A stretch of DNA of 64,000 bases, from contig LVAC01000002.1 of assembly GCA_001602955.1 (NCBI GenBank), positions 310,001 through 374,000 on the forward strand, read 5' to 3'. The DNA is from Sulfurospirillum sp001602955 (GTDB taxonomy: Bacteria > Campylobacterota > Campylobacteria > Campylobacterales > Sulfurospirillaceae). Each line of letters opens with the position of its first letter. The first letter of the stretch is position 1. Under the pieces are notes generated by a model. The model was given only the letters and a program-made list of their open reading frames with translations, made no database searches and was not told the origin of the DNA. Made by a program: the position numbers and the translations under genes. This document shows positions 25,797 to 32,977 of the stretch, piece by piece.

Positions 25797-27338
25797 ATGG
25801 TGGATACTACCTGTATTAGCCCGATAAAAGATTGTCCGCGTTATCAAGAGCTTAGAGTATTATACGATATTTCTTTGGCACTTCGCGAGAGTGCTTTAGG
25901 AATCGAAACGGCTTTTGAAAAAACGCTTCAATTGCTCAAAAAACATTTTTATATGGATAAAAGCATCTATTACGGTTTAAACGACGAACAAAACGAACTG
26001 TACGTGTTTAGTTCGATCGGACTGAGTCGTCAACAAGAGCTCTTATGCACGTATAAAATCGGTGAAGGTGCAACGGGAATGGCGGCGGAATTTAAAGAGC
26101 CCGTCGTGATCGAGAACGTGCATCACAATACCCTTTTTCTCAATAAAAGCCGTAGTTTGAAGAAAAGCGAAATCTCTTATTTGGCGATTCCGGCGTTATC
26201 GCACCATCAACTCTTAGGCGTGCTGGGCGTGAGCCTTACTCAACAGTCTTTAGATAATTTTGAAGAATTGATTACGATTTTGTCGATTACGGCATCGTGG
26301 TTAGCACAATCGAAGCAGATGCATCAAACCATTATCGATGAGAAAAAGCGGCTCAAAGAAGAAAAGCTTTATTACAAAGAAGAAATTTTAAGTCCTCATG
26401 AAATTTTGGGGCACAGTGCATCGATTCAAACCGTTTTGGAGATGATTCACAAAGTCGCGCAAACCGATTCAACGATCTTTATCAGCGGAGAAACGGGAAC
26501 GGGCAAAGAGTTGATCGCCAAAGCACTTCATAACTGTAGCCTTCGTAAAGAAAAACCTTATATCAAATTAAACTGTGCGGCAATTCCGGAAAATCTTTTG
26601 GAAAGCGAACTTTTCGGACATGAAAAAGGAGCGTTTACGGATGCAAAAGAGATGCGTAAAGGGCGTTTCGAATTGGCGGATGAAGGAACGCTGTTTCTCG
26701 ATGAGGTCGGAGATTTGAGCCTCAATCTTCAAGCCAAGCTTTTGCGTGTTTTGCAAGAACAAGAGTTTGAACGTTTAGGTGGCGTTAAAACGATTAAAGT
26801 CAACGTACGCATCGTTGCGGCGACCAATCGTAATCTTAAAGAGATGGTTCGCGAAGGCCGTTTTCGAGAAGATCTTTTTTACCGCTTGAACGTGATTCCT
26901 ATCTTCTCCCCTCCTCTTCGCGACCGCGGCGATGACATCATTGTGTTGGCGCGTCACTTTTTGGAGCACTTTTGCAGGCGGCACGGCAAAGAGCGTCTTT
27001 TAACATCCGATGCCGAAGCTATGCTCAAAGCTTACGCATGGCCGGGCAATATTCGCGAACTTGAAAACAGTATGGAACGCATCGTGTTGTTGGCTCCTTC
27101 TTTACATGTCGATTCGCACGTGATTCTTTCGGTATTGCCGGCAAAAAACGAAGTGACGAACAAAGAGGTCGAAACCAAAGCCGATTTGGAAGATTTGGAA
27201 CGCCAAACGATTATTAAAGTTTTACGGGAGTGCGGCGGCGTCAAACTCAAAGCGGCAAAAAAACTGGGAATGAGCAACCGTCAAATCGGTTATAAAATTC
27301 AAAAATTTGACATCGGTATCGGTGATTACCTTGAGTAG
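25797..27338 (+). CDS. anfA: Sigma-54-dependent nitrogenase activator, NifA/VnfA/AnfA family
   Basis: A 513-residue enhancer-binding protein. Order: a short Cys-bearing N-terminus (Cys6 and Cys13 in DTTCISPIKDCPRY), a GAF domain (about 20-170), a linker with basic helices, an AAA+ domain with Walker A SGETGTGKE (about 231-239), the sigma-54 contact loop and Walker B GTLFLDEVGD, then a Fis-type helix-turn-helix (KAAKKLGMSNRQIGYKIQKF). In A. vinelandii, AnfA also needs N-terminal cysteines. The sigma-54 loop reads GAFTDA instead of GAFTGA. The ATG at 25797 follows GAGGAG; GTG at 25800 is an alternative, and the upstream TTG at 25776 is rejected. It is the obvious activator of anfDGK; NifA for a Mo-nif cluster elsewhere cannot be excluded. 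Confidence 0.85.
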   Translation: MVDTTCISPIKDCPRYQELRVLYDISLALRESALGIETAFEKTLQLLKKHFYMDKSIYYGLNDEQNELYVFSSIGLSRQQELLCTYKIGEGATGMAAEFKEPVVIENVHHNTLFLNKSRSLKKSEISYLAIPALSHHQLLGVLGVSLTQQSLDNFEELITILSITASWLAQSKQMHQTIIDEKKRLKEEKLYYKEEILSPHEILGHSASIQTVLEMIHKVAQTDSTIFISGETGTGKELIAKALHNCSLRKEKPYIKLNCAAIPENLLESELFGHEKGAFTDAKEMRKGRFELADEGTLFLDEVGDLSLNLQAKLLRVLQEQEFERLGGVKTIKVNVRIVAATNRNLKEMVREGRFREDLFYRLNVIPIFSPPLRDRGDDIIVLARHFLEHFCRRHGKERLLTSDAEAMLKAYAWPGNIRELENSMERIVLLAPSLHVDSHVILSVLPAKNEVTNKEVETKADLEDLERQTIIKVLRECGGVKLKAAKKLGMSNRQIGYKIQKFDIGIGDYLE

Positions 27339-27354
27339 CGTCACTCAAAATTCT

Positions 27355-28692
27355 ATGCAATCGCCGCCTCGTTTTTTATTTCAAGACCTTTTTGACGATA
27401 CGGCGTGTTCACATATCGGGAGTAAAGATAAAAAAACGACATGTGAACGTTTACAACCCGGCTCATGCGTTAGCGGATGCGCTTTGGAAGGTGCATTCAA
27501 TTTTTTGAGTCCTATTCAAGGATGCGCGCATTTGATTCATTCGTCTCCGACATGTTATAACGCTTCGCGTATTCAAAAGAAAGACGGCACGGAGCATTTT
27601 TGCACGACTTTGGCACTCAACGATCTGATATTCGGTGCGGAAGAAAAACTGAAAATGCAGATTAGCCATATCGCTAAGACCTATCGTCCTCGCGTGATTT
27701 TTATTTACATGACGTGTGTTAGCTCGTTGATAGGCGAAGACATCGAGCGGATTGCCAAAAGCATGCAACAAGAGCTTGGTATTTGGATCGTTCCGGTAAT
27801 GTCCGCAGGCTTTTTAGGGGTTGCAAATTTCGGTATACGTATTGCGGGTATGGCGCTTTTAAAGACGTTAATCGGGCTGAAAGAGCCTTTGATCGATACC
27901 GCGTATGCAATCAACCTTTGGGGCTACGGACTGAGTGAAACCCAACGGATGAGTTATCGCATTCTTTTTGAACGCGTCGGAATGCGCATTTTGGCATTTT
28001 TCGGCGGTGATGAAGCGGTTGAAGCGATTATGGGTGCACACAAAGCAAAACTCAACGTTTTAATCAATGCCAAGTCGTTAACGCCCGTCGCGCGAAAATT
28101 TGAAGAACGATACGGCGTTGCGTACGTGGAAACTTCGTTTTTCGGTGCTCGCGCGACGTGTGATGCATTGCGCGTGATTGCGGAGCAGTTTAATGACGGA
28201 GCGGTGTGTCGTAAAATTGAAAATATGATTCGCGAAAAAACCAAAGCCCTACAAGAAACATGTAAAGCGTTTCATACGCTTTTTTCCGGAAAAAAGGTCG
28301 CGATTTTATTGAACGGACTCTTTTCGTGGGCCTATATCCCGCTTTTGGAAGATTTCGGGATGCATGTCGTTGCGATATCGATTGAAAATTTGAATGAAGA
28401 CGATAAAGAAAAAGCGGTGGATTTGCTCTTAGGCAAAGGACGTTTTATGTACGATCCAAACGTGGAGTTTGAAGAAATTGTGAACGAAGAGCCTATCGAT
28501 ATCGTGATTACCGATACGGATCATTGCGCTATCGCTTCGCGAGCACATATCCCTTTTTTCAATATCGATCGTTGTTCAAATCCGTTTTTTATTGGATTTG
28601 AAGGGGAAGCGGCGTTCGCGACGGAACTTTCATTGACACTTCAAAACCCCGTATTTAATATCGTCTACCAAAACCCGCCGTGGCAAGAATAA
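27355..28692 (+). CDS. Orphan NifE-like nitrogenase-component-1 protein lacking cofactor ligands
   Basis: A protein of about 445 residues of the nitrogenase component 1 superfamily. Cysteines 38/42 (PGSCVSGCALEGAF), 67 (HSSPTCYNAS) and 121 (YMTCVSSLIGED) match the spacing of the NifE ligands (37, 62, 124 as I recall) of the interface [4Fe-4S] cluster. The usual cofactor-site Cys is Asn (KLNVLINAKS, about residue 238), and the His position of NifD/AnfD reads Asp (FFNIDRCSNPF). No NifN-like partner is encoded in the window. The first ATG is at 27355, 16 bases after the activator stop, without a clear Shine-Dalgarno; upstream GTG (27322) or TTG (27331) starts overlapping anfA are possible. Roles to consider are cofactor maturation scaffold, chaperone, or regulator. 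Confidence 0.8.
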   Translation: MQSPPRFLFQDLFDDTACSHIGSKDKKTTCERLQPGSCVSGCALEGAFNFLSPIQGCAHLIHSSPTCYNASRIQKKDGTEHFCTTLALNDLIFGAEEKLKMQISHIAKTYRPRVIFIYMTCVSSLIGEDIERIAKSMQQELGIWIVPVMSAGFLGVANFGIRIAGMALLKTLIGLKEPLIDTAYAINLWGYGLSETQRMSYRILFERVGMRILAFFGGDEAVEAIMGAHKAKLNVLINAKSLTPVARKFEERYGVAYVETSFFGARATCDALRVIAEQFNDGAVCRKIENMIREKTKALQETCKAFHTLFSGKKVAILLNGLFSWAYIPLLEDFGMHVVAISIENLNEDDKEKAVDLLLGKGRFMYDPNVEFEEIVNEEPIDIVITDTDHCAIASRAHIPFFNIDRCSNPFFIGFEGEAAFATELSLTLQNPVFNIVYQNPPWQE

Positions 28693-28731
28693 AAACGCTT
28701 GAACGTGTTAGGGAAATAGGGATTTTTTCGC

Positions 28732-28737
28732 TATAAT
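28732..28737 (+). promoter_or_regulatory. -10 box for aspB
   Basis: TATAAT in TTCGCTATAATCTCG, 29 bases before the aspB start, so aspB is transcribed independently of the anf cluster. Confidence 0.6.
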
Positions 28738-28766
28738 CTCGACGATATTTTTTTAAGGGAACGTGC

Positions 28767-29939
28767 ATGTTATCTAAACGAATTCAAGTATTGTCGCCCT
28801 CTTTAACCTTGGCGATTACCGCTTTGGCAAGAGATCTTAAAGCGCAGGGAAGAGATATTTTAAGCTTTTCGGCCGGTGAGCCCGATTTTGACACGCCTCA
28901 ACGCGTTAAAGACGCCGCTATCGAAGCGATTCAAAAAGGTTGCTCCAAGTATACCGCCGTCGCGGGTACGCCCGAAGTTCTTAAAGCGATCGCAGGAAAG
29001 CTTAAACGCGAAAACAATCTTGAATACAAGCCTTCCGATATTGTCGTAAACGTCGGTGCAAAGCATTCGTTGTTCAATATTTTTCAAGCGATTCTCGATG
29101 AAAAAGATGAAGTGATTATTCCTTCGCCTTATTGGGTCACGTATCCCGAAATCGTCAAATACAGTAACGGAACGCCCGTTTTTATTGAAACCGATGAGGC
29201 AAGTTGCTTTAAAATTACGCCGGCGCAACTTAAATCCGCCATTACGCCTAAAACGAAAGTCTTGTTGCTAAACACGCCTTCCAATCCGACGGGTTCGGTT
29301 TACTCCAAAGAGGAGCTTCAAGCACTTGCAGACGTTTTGAAGGGTACGAAAATTCTTGTCGTTTCCGATGAAATGTATGAAAAGATTTTATTTGACGGAC
29401 GTAAATTTACCTCCGTTGCGGCCATCAGCGAGGATATGTACCAACGAACGATTACCGTCAACGGTTTGAGCAAATCCGTCGCGATGCCCGGATGGCGTTT
29501 TGGCTACTTGGCATGTCCGATCAAAGAAATCGTCAACGCGATCGTCGATTTGCAAGGGCAAAGTACGTCCAATATCAATTCAATCACGCAAAAAGCCGCT
29601 ATTCCGGCACTTGAGGGTTTGGTGGACGATGATATCGAAACGATGCGCGTCGCGTTTGAAAAACGACGTAATTTGGCTTGCGAACTTTTTAGCAAGATTC
29701 CGCAACTTAGCGTCGTCAAACCCGAAGGCGCATTTTATCTTTACGTCAATACGAAAGCGGTCGAAAACGATTCGATGAAGTTTTGTTCTAAACTGCTTGA
29801 AAAAACGGGTGTGGCGGTGGTTCCAGGTATCGGATTCGGGATGGAAGGCTATTTTAGACTGTCTTTTGCGACCGATGATGCGACTATTCGAAACGGTATC
29901 GCGCGTATTGCCGATTTTGTTCAACATTACGAACGATAA
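28767..29939 (+). CDS. aspB: Aspartate aminotransferase (class I/II, PLP-dependent)
   Basis: A 390-residue aminotransferase of fold type I, subgroup I-gamma, as in Campylobacter AspB. Landmarks: SFSAGEPDFDTP (about 31-42), NTPSNPTG (about 172-179, with the substrate-binding Asn), VVSDEMYE (PLP-binding Asp and Tyr region) and the PLP Schiff-base lysine in NGLSKSVAMPGWRFGY (about residue 235). Arg in YFRLSFA near the C-terminus binds the alpha-carboxylate. It interconverts aspartate/oxaloacetate and glutamate/2-oxoglutarate. In C. jejuni it adjoins cysE. Own TATAAT box and a terminator after it. Confidence 0.93.
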   Translation: MLSKRIQVLSPSLTLAITALARDLKAQGRDILSFSAGEPDFDTPQRVKDAAIEAIQKGCSKYTAVAGTPEVLKAIAGKLKRENNLEYKPSDIVVNVGAKHSLFNIFQAILDEKDEVIIPSPYWVTYPEIVKYSNGTPVFIETDEASCFKITPAQLKSAITPKTKVLLLNTPSNPTGSVYSKEELQALADVLKGTKILVVSDEMYEKILFDGRKFTSVAAISEDMYQRTITVNGLSKSVAMPGWRFGYLACPIKEIVNAIVDLQGQSTSNINSITQKAAIPALEGLVDDDIETMRVAFEKRRNLACELFSKIPQLSVVKPEGAFYLYVNTKAVENDSMKFCSKLLEKTGVAVVPGIGFGMEGYFRLSFATDDATIRNGIARIADFVQHYER

Positions 29940-29948
29940 TTTTCTTCC

Positions 29949-29976
29949 GGGGTGCTTAAAATAGCACCCTACTTTT
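29949..29976 (+). terminator. Terminator after aspB
   Basis: GGGTGCT at 29950-29956 and AGCACCC at 29963-29969 pair around TAAAAT, followed by TACTTTT. Confidence 0.75.
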
Positions 29977-30048
29977 AAAACTTCTCAAAAAATCCTCAAA
30001 TTTTTGATACAATCCCGACACGATTTTGACATGTAGCAAAGGAATACG

Positions 30049-31245
30049 ATGAACAAGTACGTCATTACGCTCGCTAAAACCTGTTTAGGATGCAAAAAAC
30101 CCTCTTGTCGTACGGGCTGTCCCGTGGGAACGCCGATTCCGGAGATGATTCGTCTGTTCTTGGCGGGAGAGATTAAAGAAGCGGGAAAAATGTTGTTTGA
30201 AAACAATCCGCTTTCTGTCATCTGTTCAATGGTCTGTCCGCATGAAAAGCATTGCGAAGGGCATTGTATCTTGAATAAAAAAGGTACGGCGGTGAGCGTA
30301 GGCAGCATCGAAAATTACATTTCCGATCTGTATATGAACGACCTTCAATTTGAAAAACCTCTTAAAAACGGCACGAAGGTCGCTATTATCGGAAGCGGAC
30401 CTGCGGGAATCGCGTTGGCGATACTTCTGGGTATGAAAGGCTATGAGATCACGATGTACGACGCTCACGATAAAATCGGCGGTGTTCTTCGCTACGGTAT
30501 TCCCGATTTTCGTCTGAATAAAGAGATCCTCGATACGATTGAAAACAAATTGCGTCAATTGGACGTGACGATACGCCCTAATATTACGGTCGGTAAGAAC
30601 ATCACGATCGCCGACTTGTTTCGCGACGATTTTAAAGCGGTCTTTATCGGTACGGGTGTTTGGTCTCCGAAAAAATTGGGGATTAAAGGTGAGAGTTTGG
30701 GACATGTTCATTTTGCGATCGATTATCTCAAAAATCCTTCCGTGTACCGTCTCGGTCATAAGGTCGTTGTTTTGGGTGCTGGAAACGTAGCAATGGACGT
30801 GGCAAGAACGGCGGTGCGACACGGCGCGCGTGACGTGATTATTATGTACCGTAAAGGGATGGAAGATATTCCCGCGTCCAACCATGAAGTTGAATGTGCC
30901 AAAATCGACGGCGTTAAATTTGAGCTGTACAAACAACCCGTTGAAATCAACGAACAAGGCGTGATCTATCAAGGTACGAACGAAAGTGTTGAAGCCGGAA
31001 TCTTAGAAGCGGATTCGGTTTTGATCGCCATTAGTCAAAATCCTAAAGACAATATCGTACAAACGGCAAAACAGATCGAAGTGGACGGAAAAGGTCTCGT
31101 GATTACTGATGAAAGCGGTCGAACGACGATGCAAGGTGTTTTTGCTTCCGGAGACGTGGTAACGGGTGCGCGAACGGTCGTCGAAGCGGTAGCGTTTTCA
31201 AAACGTGTTGCCGTAGCGATTGAGGAGTATGTGGCGACGCTGTAG
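30049..31245 (+). CDS. GltD/NfnB-like NAD(P)H-dependent flavoprotein oxidoreductase
   Basis: A 398-residue protein of the glutamate-synthase small-subunit (GltD-like) family. The N-terminal 90 residues carry cysteine clusters CLGCKKPSCRTGCPVGTPIP and CSMVCPHEKHCEGHC that would hold two [4Fe-4S] clusters. An FAD Rossmann motif IIGSGPAGIALA (about 113-124) and an NAD(P) Rossmann motif VVLGAGNVAMDVARTAVR (about 243-260) follow, then the terminal FAD site FASGDVVTGARTVVEAV. It lacks the glutamate synthase large subunit next to it, so it may transfer electrons between NAD(P)H and another partner such as ferredoxin (as in NfnB) or an amidotransferase. Partner unknown. A possible but unsupported role is supplying reductant to nitrogenase; aspB separates it from the cluster. 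Confidence 0.82.
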   Translation: MNKYVITLAKTCLGCKKPSCRTGCPVGTPIPEMIRLFLAGEIKEAGKMLFENNPLSVICSMVCPHEKHCEGHCILNKKGTAVSVGSIENYISDLYMNDLQFEKPLKNGTKVAIIGSGPAGIALAILLGMKGYEITMYDAHDKIGGVLRYGIPDFRLNKEILDTIENKLRQLDVTIRPNITVGKNITIADLFRDDFKAVFIGTGVWSPKKLGIKGESLGHVHFAIDYLKNPSVYRLGHKVVVLGAGNVAMDVARTAVRHGARDVIIMYRKGMEDIPASNHEVECAKIDGVKFELYKQPVEINEQGVIYQGTNESVEAGILEADSVLIAISQNPKDNIVQTAKQIEVDGKGLVITDESGRTTMQGVFASGDVVTGARTVVEAVAFSKRVAVAIEEYVATL

Positions 31246-31253
31246 TCGCAAAT

Positions 31254-31284
31254 AAAAAAAGCTATACCGTCTAGACGGTATAGC
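31254..31284 (-). terminator. Terminator of the leftward ilvB-ilvH-lpxD operon
   Basis: A perfect 24-base palindrome at 31261-31284 (11-base arms, GCTATACCGTC and its complement, around TA). On the minus strand it is followed by seven Ts (31254-31260), so it terminates leftward transcription; read the other way it can also block the gene converging on it. Confidence 0.85.
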
Positions 31285-31295
31285 GTGAGTGATTT

Positions 31296-31544
31296 TTACG
31301 AACGCGGTTGCGCTTCGAAACGCGCTTTGGCGTCTTTGAGCGCATTGATCAGTTCATCGAGATTTTCATAAGGAATGTGCGCTTTCCAATCCGGATCTTC
31401 GGTATTTTTCTTTAATGAAATGCCGATACTCACGACCGGAAACGATCCGTTGCCGTAAGGCTCTTCCAAATGCGAAACAGAGATGACGCCGTTTTTAGTA
31501 CCTGCTAACGGAAATTTGGTTAATATTGTATTTTTTCCACCCAT
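31296..31544 (-). CDS. Small conserved-looking cytoplasmic protein, unknown function
   Basis: An 82-residue soluble protein without signal or membrane segments. I do not recognise the family. It looks compact and folded (a beta-rich first half, TKFPLAGTKNGVISVSHLEE, and an amphipathic C-terminal helix ending KARFEAQPRS). It starts two bases after lpxD ends and precedes a strong leftward terminator, so it is the last gene of the ilvB-ilvH-lpxD operon. AAAGGAATTC precedes its ATG. Confidence 0.65.
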   Translation of the reverse strand: MGGKNTILTKFPLAGTKNGVISVSHLEEPYGNGSFPVVSIGISLKKNTEDPDWKAHIPYENLDELINALKDAKARFEAQPRS

Positions 31545-31546
31545 AA

Positions 31547-32503
31547 TTATGAATTCCTTTTAAAAAATTGAGCGATTTTGGCCTGTTTTTTAAGCCAATC
31601 GCTTTGAAGCATTAGCGGGAATCCGCCGTAGACTTTGCCGCCTTCGATGGATTTACTCACTCCGCCTCGTGCCGCAACGGTCGCGAAATCGCCGATTTCC
31701 AAATGACCTGCGGTTGCGCTTTGTCCGCCCATGACGACGTTTCGTCCCAACTTCGTCGATCCCGCCAAGCCGGTTTGCGCGACGATGATGCAAAATTGAC
31801 CGATTTCGCAATTGTGTCCGATGTGCACAAGGTTATCGATTTTTGTTCCTTTTTTAATAACCGTAGAGCCGAAAACCGCACGATCGATCGTGGAATTAGC
31901 ACCTATTTCGACGTTTTCTTCGATAATCAAGTTACCGTTATGGTAAATCTTGATGTGTTCGCCGGTTTTCGTATGCGCGTAACCGAAGCCGTCGCTCCCG
32001 ACGACGACGCCGGCTTGAAGGATGGAACCTGCTTTAATTACACAATCGTCGTAAACGACGACGTTAGGGTATATGACGACGTTTTGACCGACGGTGACGT
32101 TCGCTCCGATCGTTACGTTTGGCATAATACGAGCACCCGCTTCGATGACGCTTCCGCTACCGACGACGACGTTTTGCTCGATCGATGCCGTAGGATCGAT
32201 ACGCGGAGCAACGGAAGTAGTCTCAAAAACTTTTTTCGCGAAGTAGCGGCTGGCGTATGCCATGCTCAAATAAGGATCGTCGCTCACGAGAGCTTCTACG
32301 TTTGAAGGTAAGGCTTCTAAATAGGCCTTGGGAAGGATGACAACGCCTGCTTGGGTGTTTTTTAAGTCGTCGAGTAGCTTGGCGTCTTTAAAAAAAGCAA
32401 TATGCGAAGGCGTTGCCTCCTTGAGCGTTGCAAAAGAGGCAACATCAAAATCTCTGCCGGCGTAGTCTAATCCTAACGCTTGTGCAAGGAGGCTAATTTT
32501 CAT
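31547..32503 (-). CDS. lpxD: UDP-3-O-(3-hydroxyacyl)glucosamine N-acyltransferase LpxD
   Basis: A 318-residue left-handed parallel beta-helix acyltransferase of lipid A biosynthesis, adding the second hydroxyacyl chain to UDP-acyl-glucosamine. Hexapeptide repeats run from about residue 100 to 265. The catalytic His lies in SDGFGYAHTKTGEHIKI (about residues 169-185), and NSTIDRAVFGSTVI and GHNCEIGQFCIIVAQTGLAG are typical. The N-terminal uridine-binding domain covers about residues 1-98. The start ATG overlaps the ilvH stop by one base. Outer-membrane lipopolysaccharide synthesis marks a Gram-negative host. An lpxD following ilvH is also seen in other epsilonproteobacteria. Confidence 0.95.
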   Translation of the reverse strand: MKISLLAQALGLDYAGRDFDVASFATLKEATPSHIAFFKDAKLLDDLKNTQAGVVILPKAYLEALPSNVEALVSDDPYLSMAYASRYFAKKVFETTSVAPRIDPTASIEQNVVVGSGSVIEAGARIMPNVTIGANVTVGQNVVIYPNVVVYDDCVIKAGSILQAGVVVGSDGFGYAHTKTGEHIKIYHNGNLIIEENVEIGANSTIDRAVFGSTVIKKGTKIDNLVHIGHNCEIGQFCIIVAQTGLAGSTKLGRNVVMGGQSATAGHLEIGDFATVAARGGVSKSIEGGKVYGGFPLMLQSDWLKKQAKIAQFFKRNS

Positions 32504-32973
32504 TACAGATCCATCGCTACCGAACCGCTGCGAACGATATCGGTCGGATTGTATTTTTTAACGGCTTTTAAAAAACTGTCGATTCGATTGTAATCGTCCG
32601 CAACCATTAAGACGATCGACTCTTCGCTGCTACTGGCGATCGTGCCGTTATAGGCTTTGAGCATGGCATCCAGACCGTTGAAATCTTCACTCAGAGGAAT
32701 TTTGACTAATGCAAGCTCTTTTTCGACAAACTCGCCCGATTCGATGACTTTATAGGTCGGTATCAATTTATGAAGTTGTTTGACGATTTGCTCCAAAACA
32801 GCGGTACTGCCTGAGGTAACAATTGTCAAGCGCGACAAATTCGTTTTCGGAATGGGGGCTACCGTTAAAGAGTCGATGTTGTATCCGCGACCGGCAAATA
32901 AGCCTGAAATACGAGATAGTACGCCGTCTTCGTTGAGGACGATAACCGATAATACTCTTCTAATCGCATCCAT
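32503..32973 (-). CDS. ilvH: Acetolactate synthase small (regulatory) subunit
   Basis: A 156-residue regulatory subunit. The N-terminal ACT domain (about 1-77) begins RRVLSVIVLNEDGVLSRISG with the valine-binding loop, and RGYNIDSLTVAPI follows; the C-terminal domain (about 80-156) is the second ACT-like half, ending DIVRSGSVAMDL. It binds the catalytic subunit encoded four bases upstream and confers valine feedback inhibition. Confidence 0.94.
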   Translation of the reverse strand: MDAIRRVLSVIVLNEDGVLSRISGLFAGRGYNIDSLTVAPIPKTNLSRLTIVTSGSTAVLEQIVKQLHKLIPTYKVIESGEFVEKELALVKIPLSEDFNGLDAMLKAYNGTIASSSEESIVLMVADDYNRIDSFLKAVKKYNPTDIVRSGSVAMDL

Positions 32974-32977
32974 AGGC

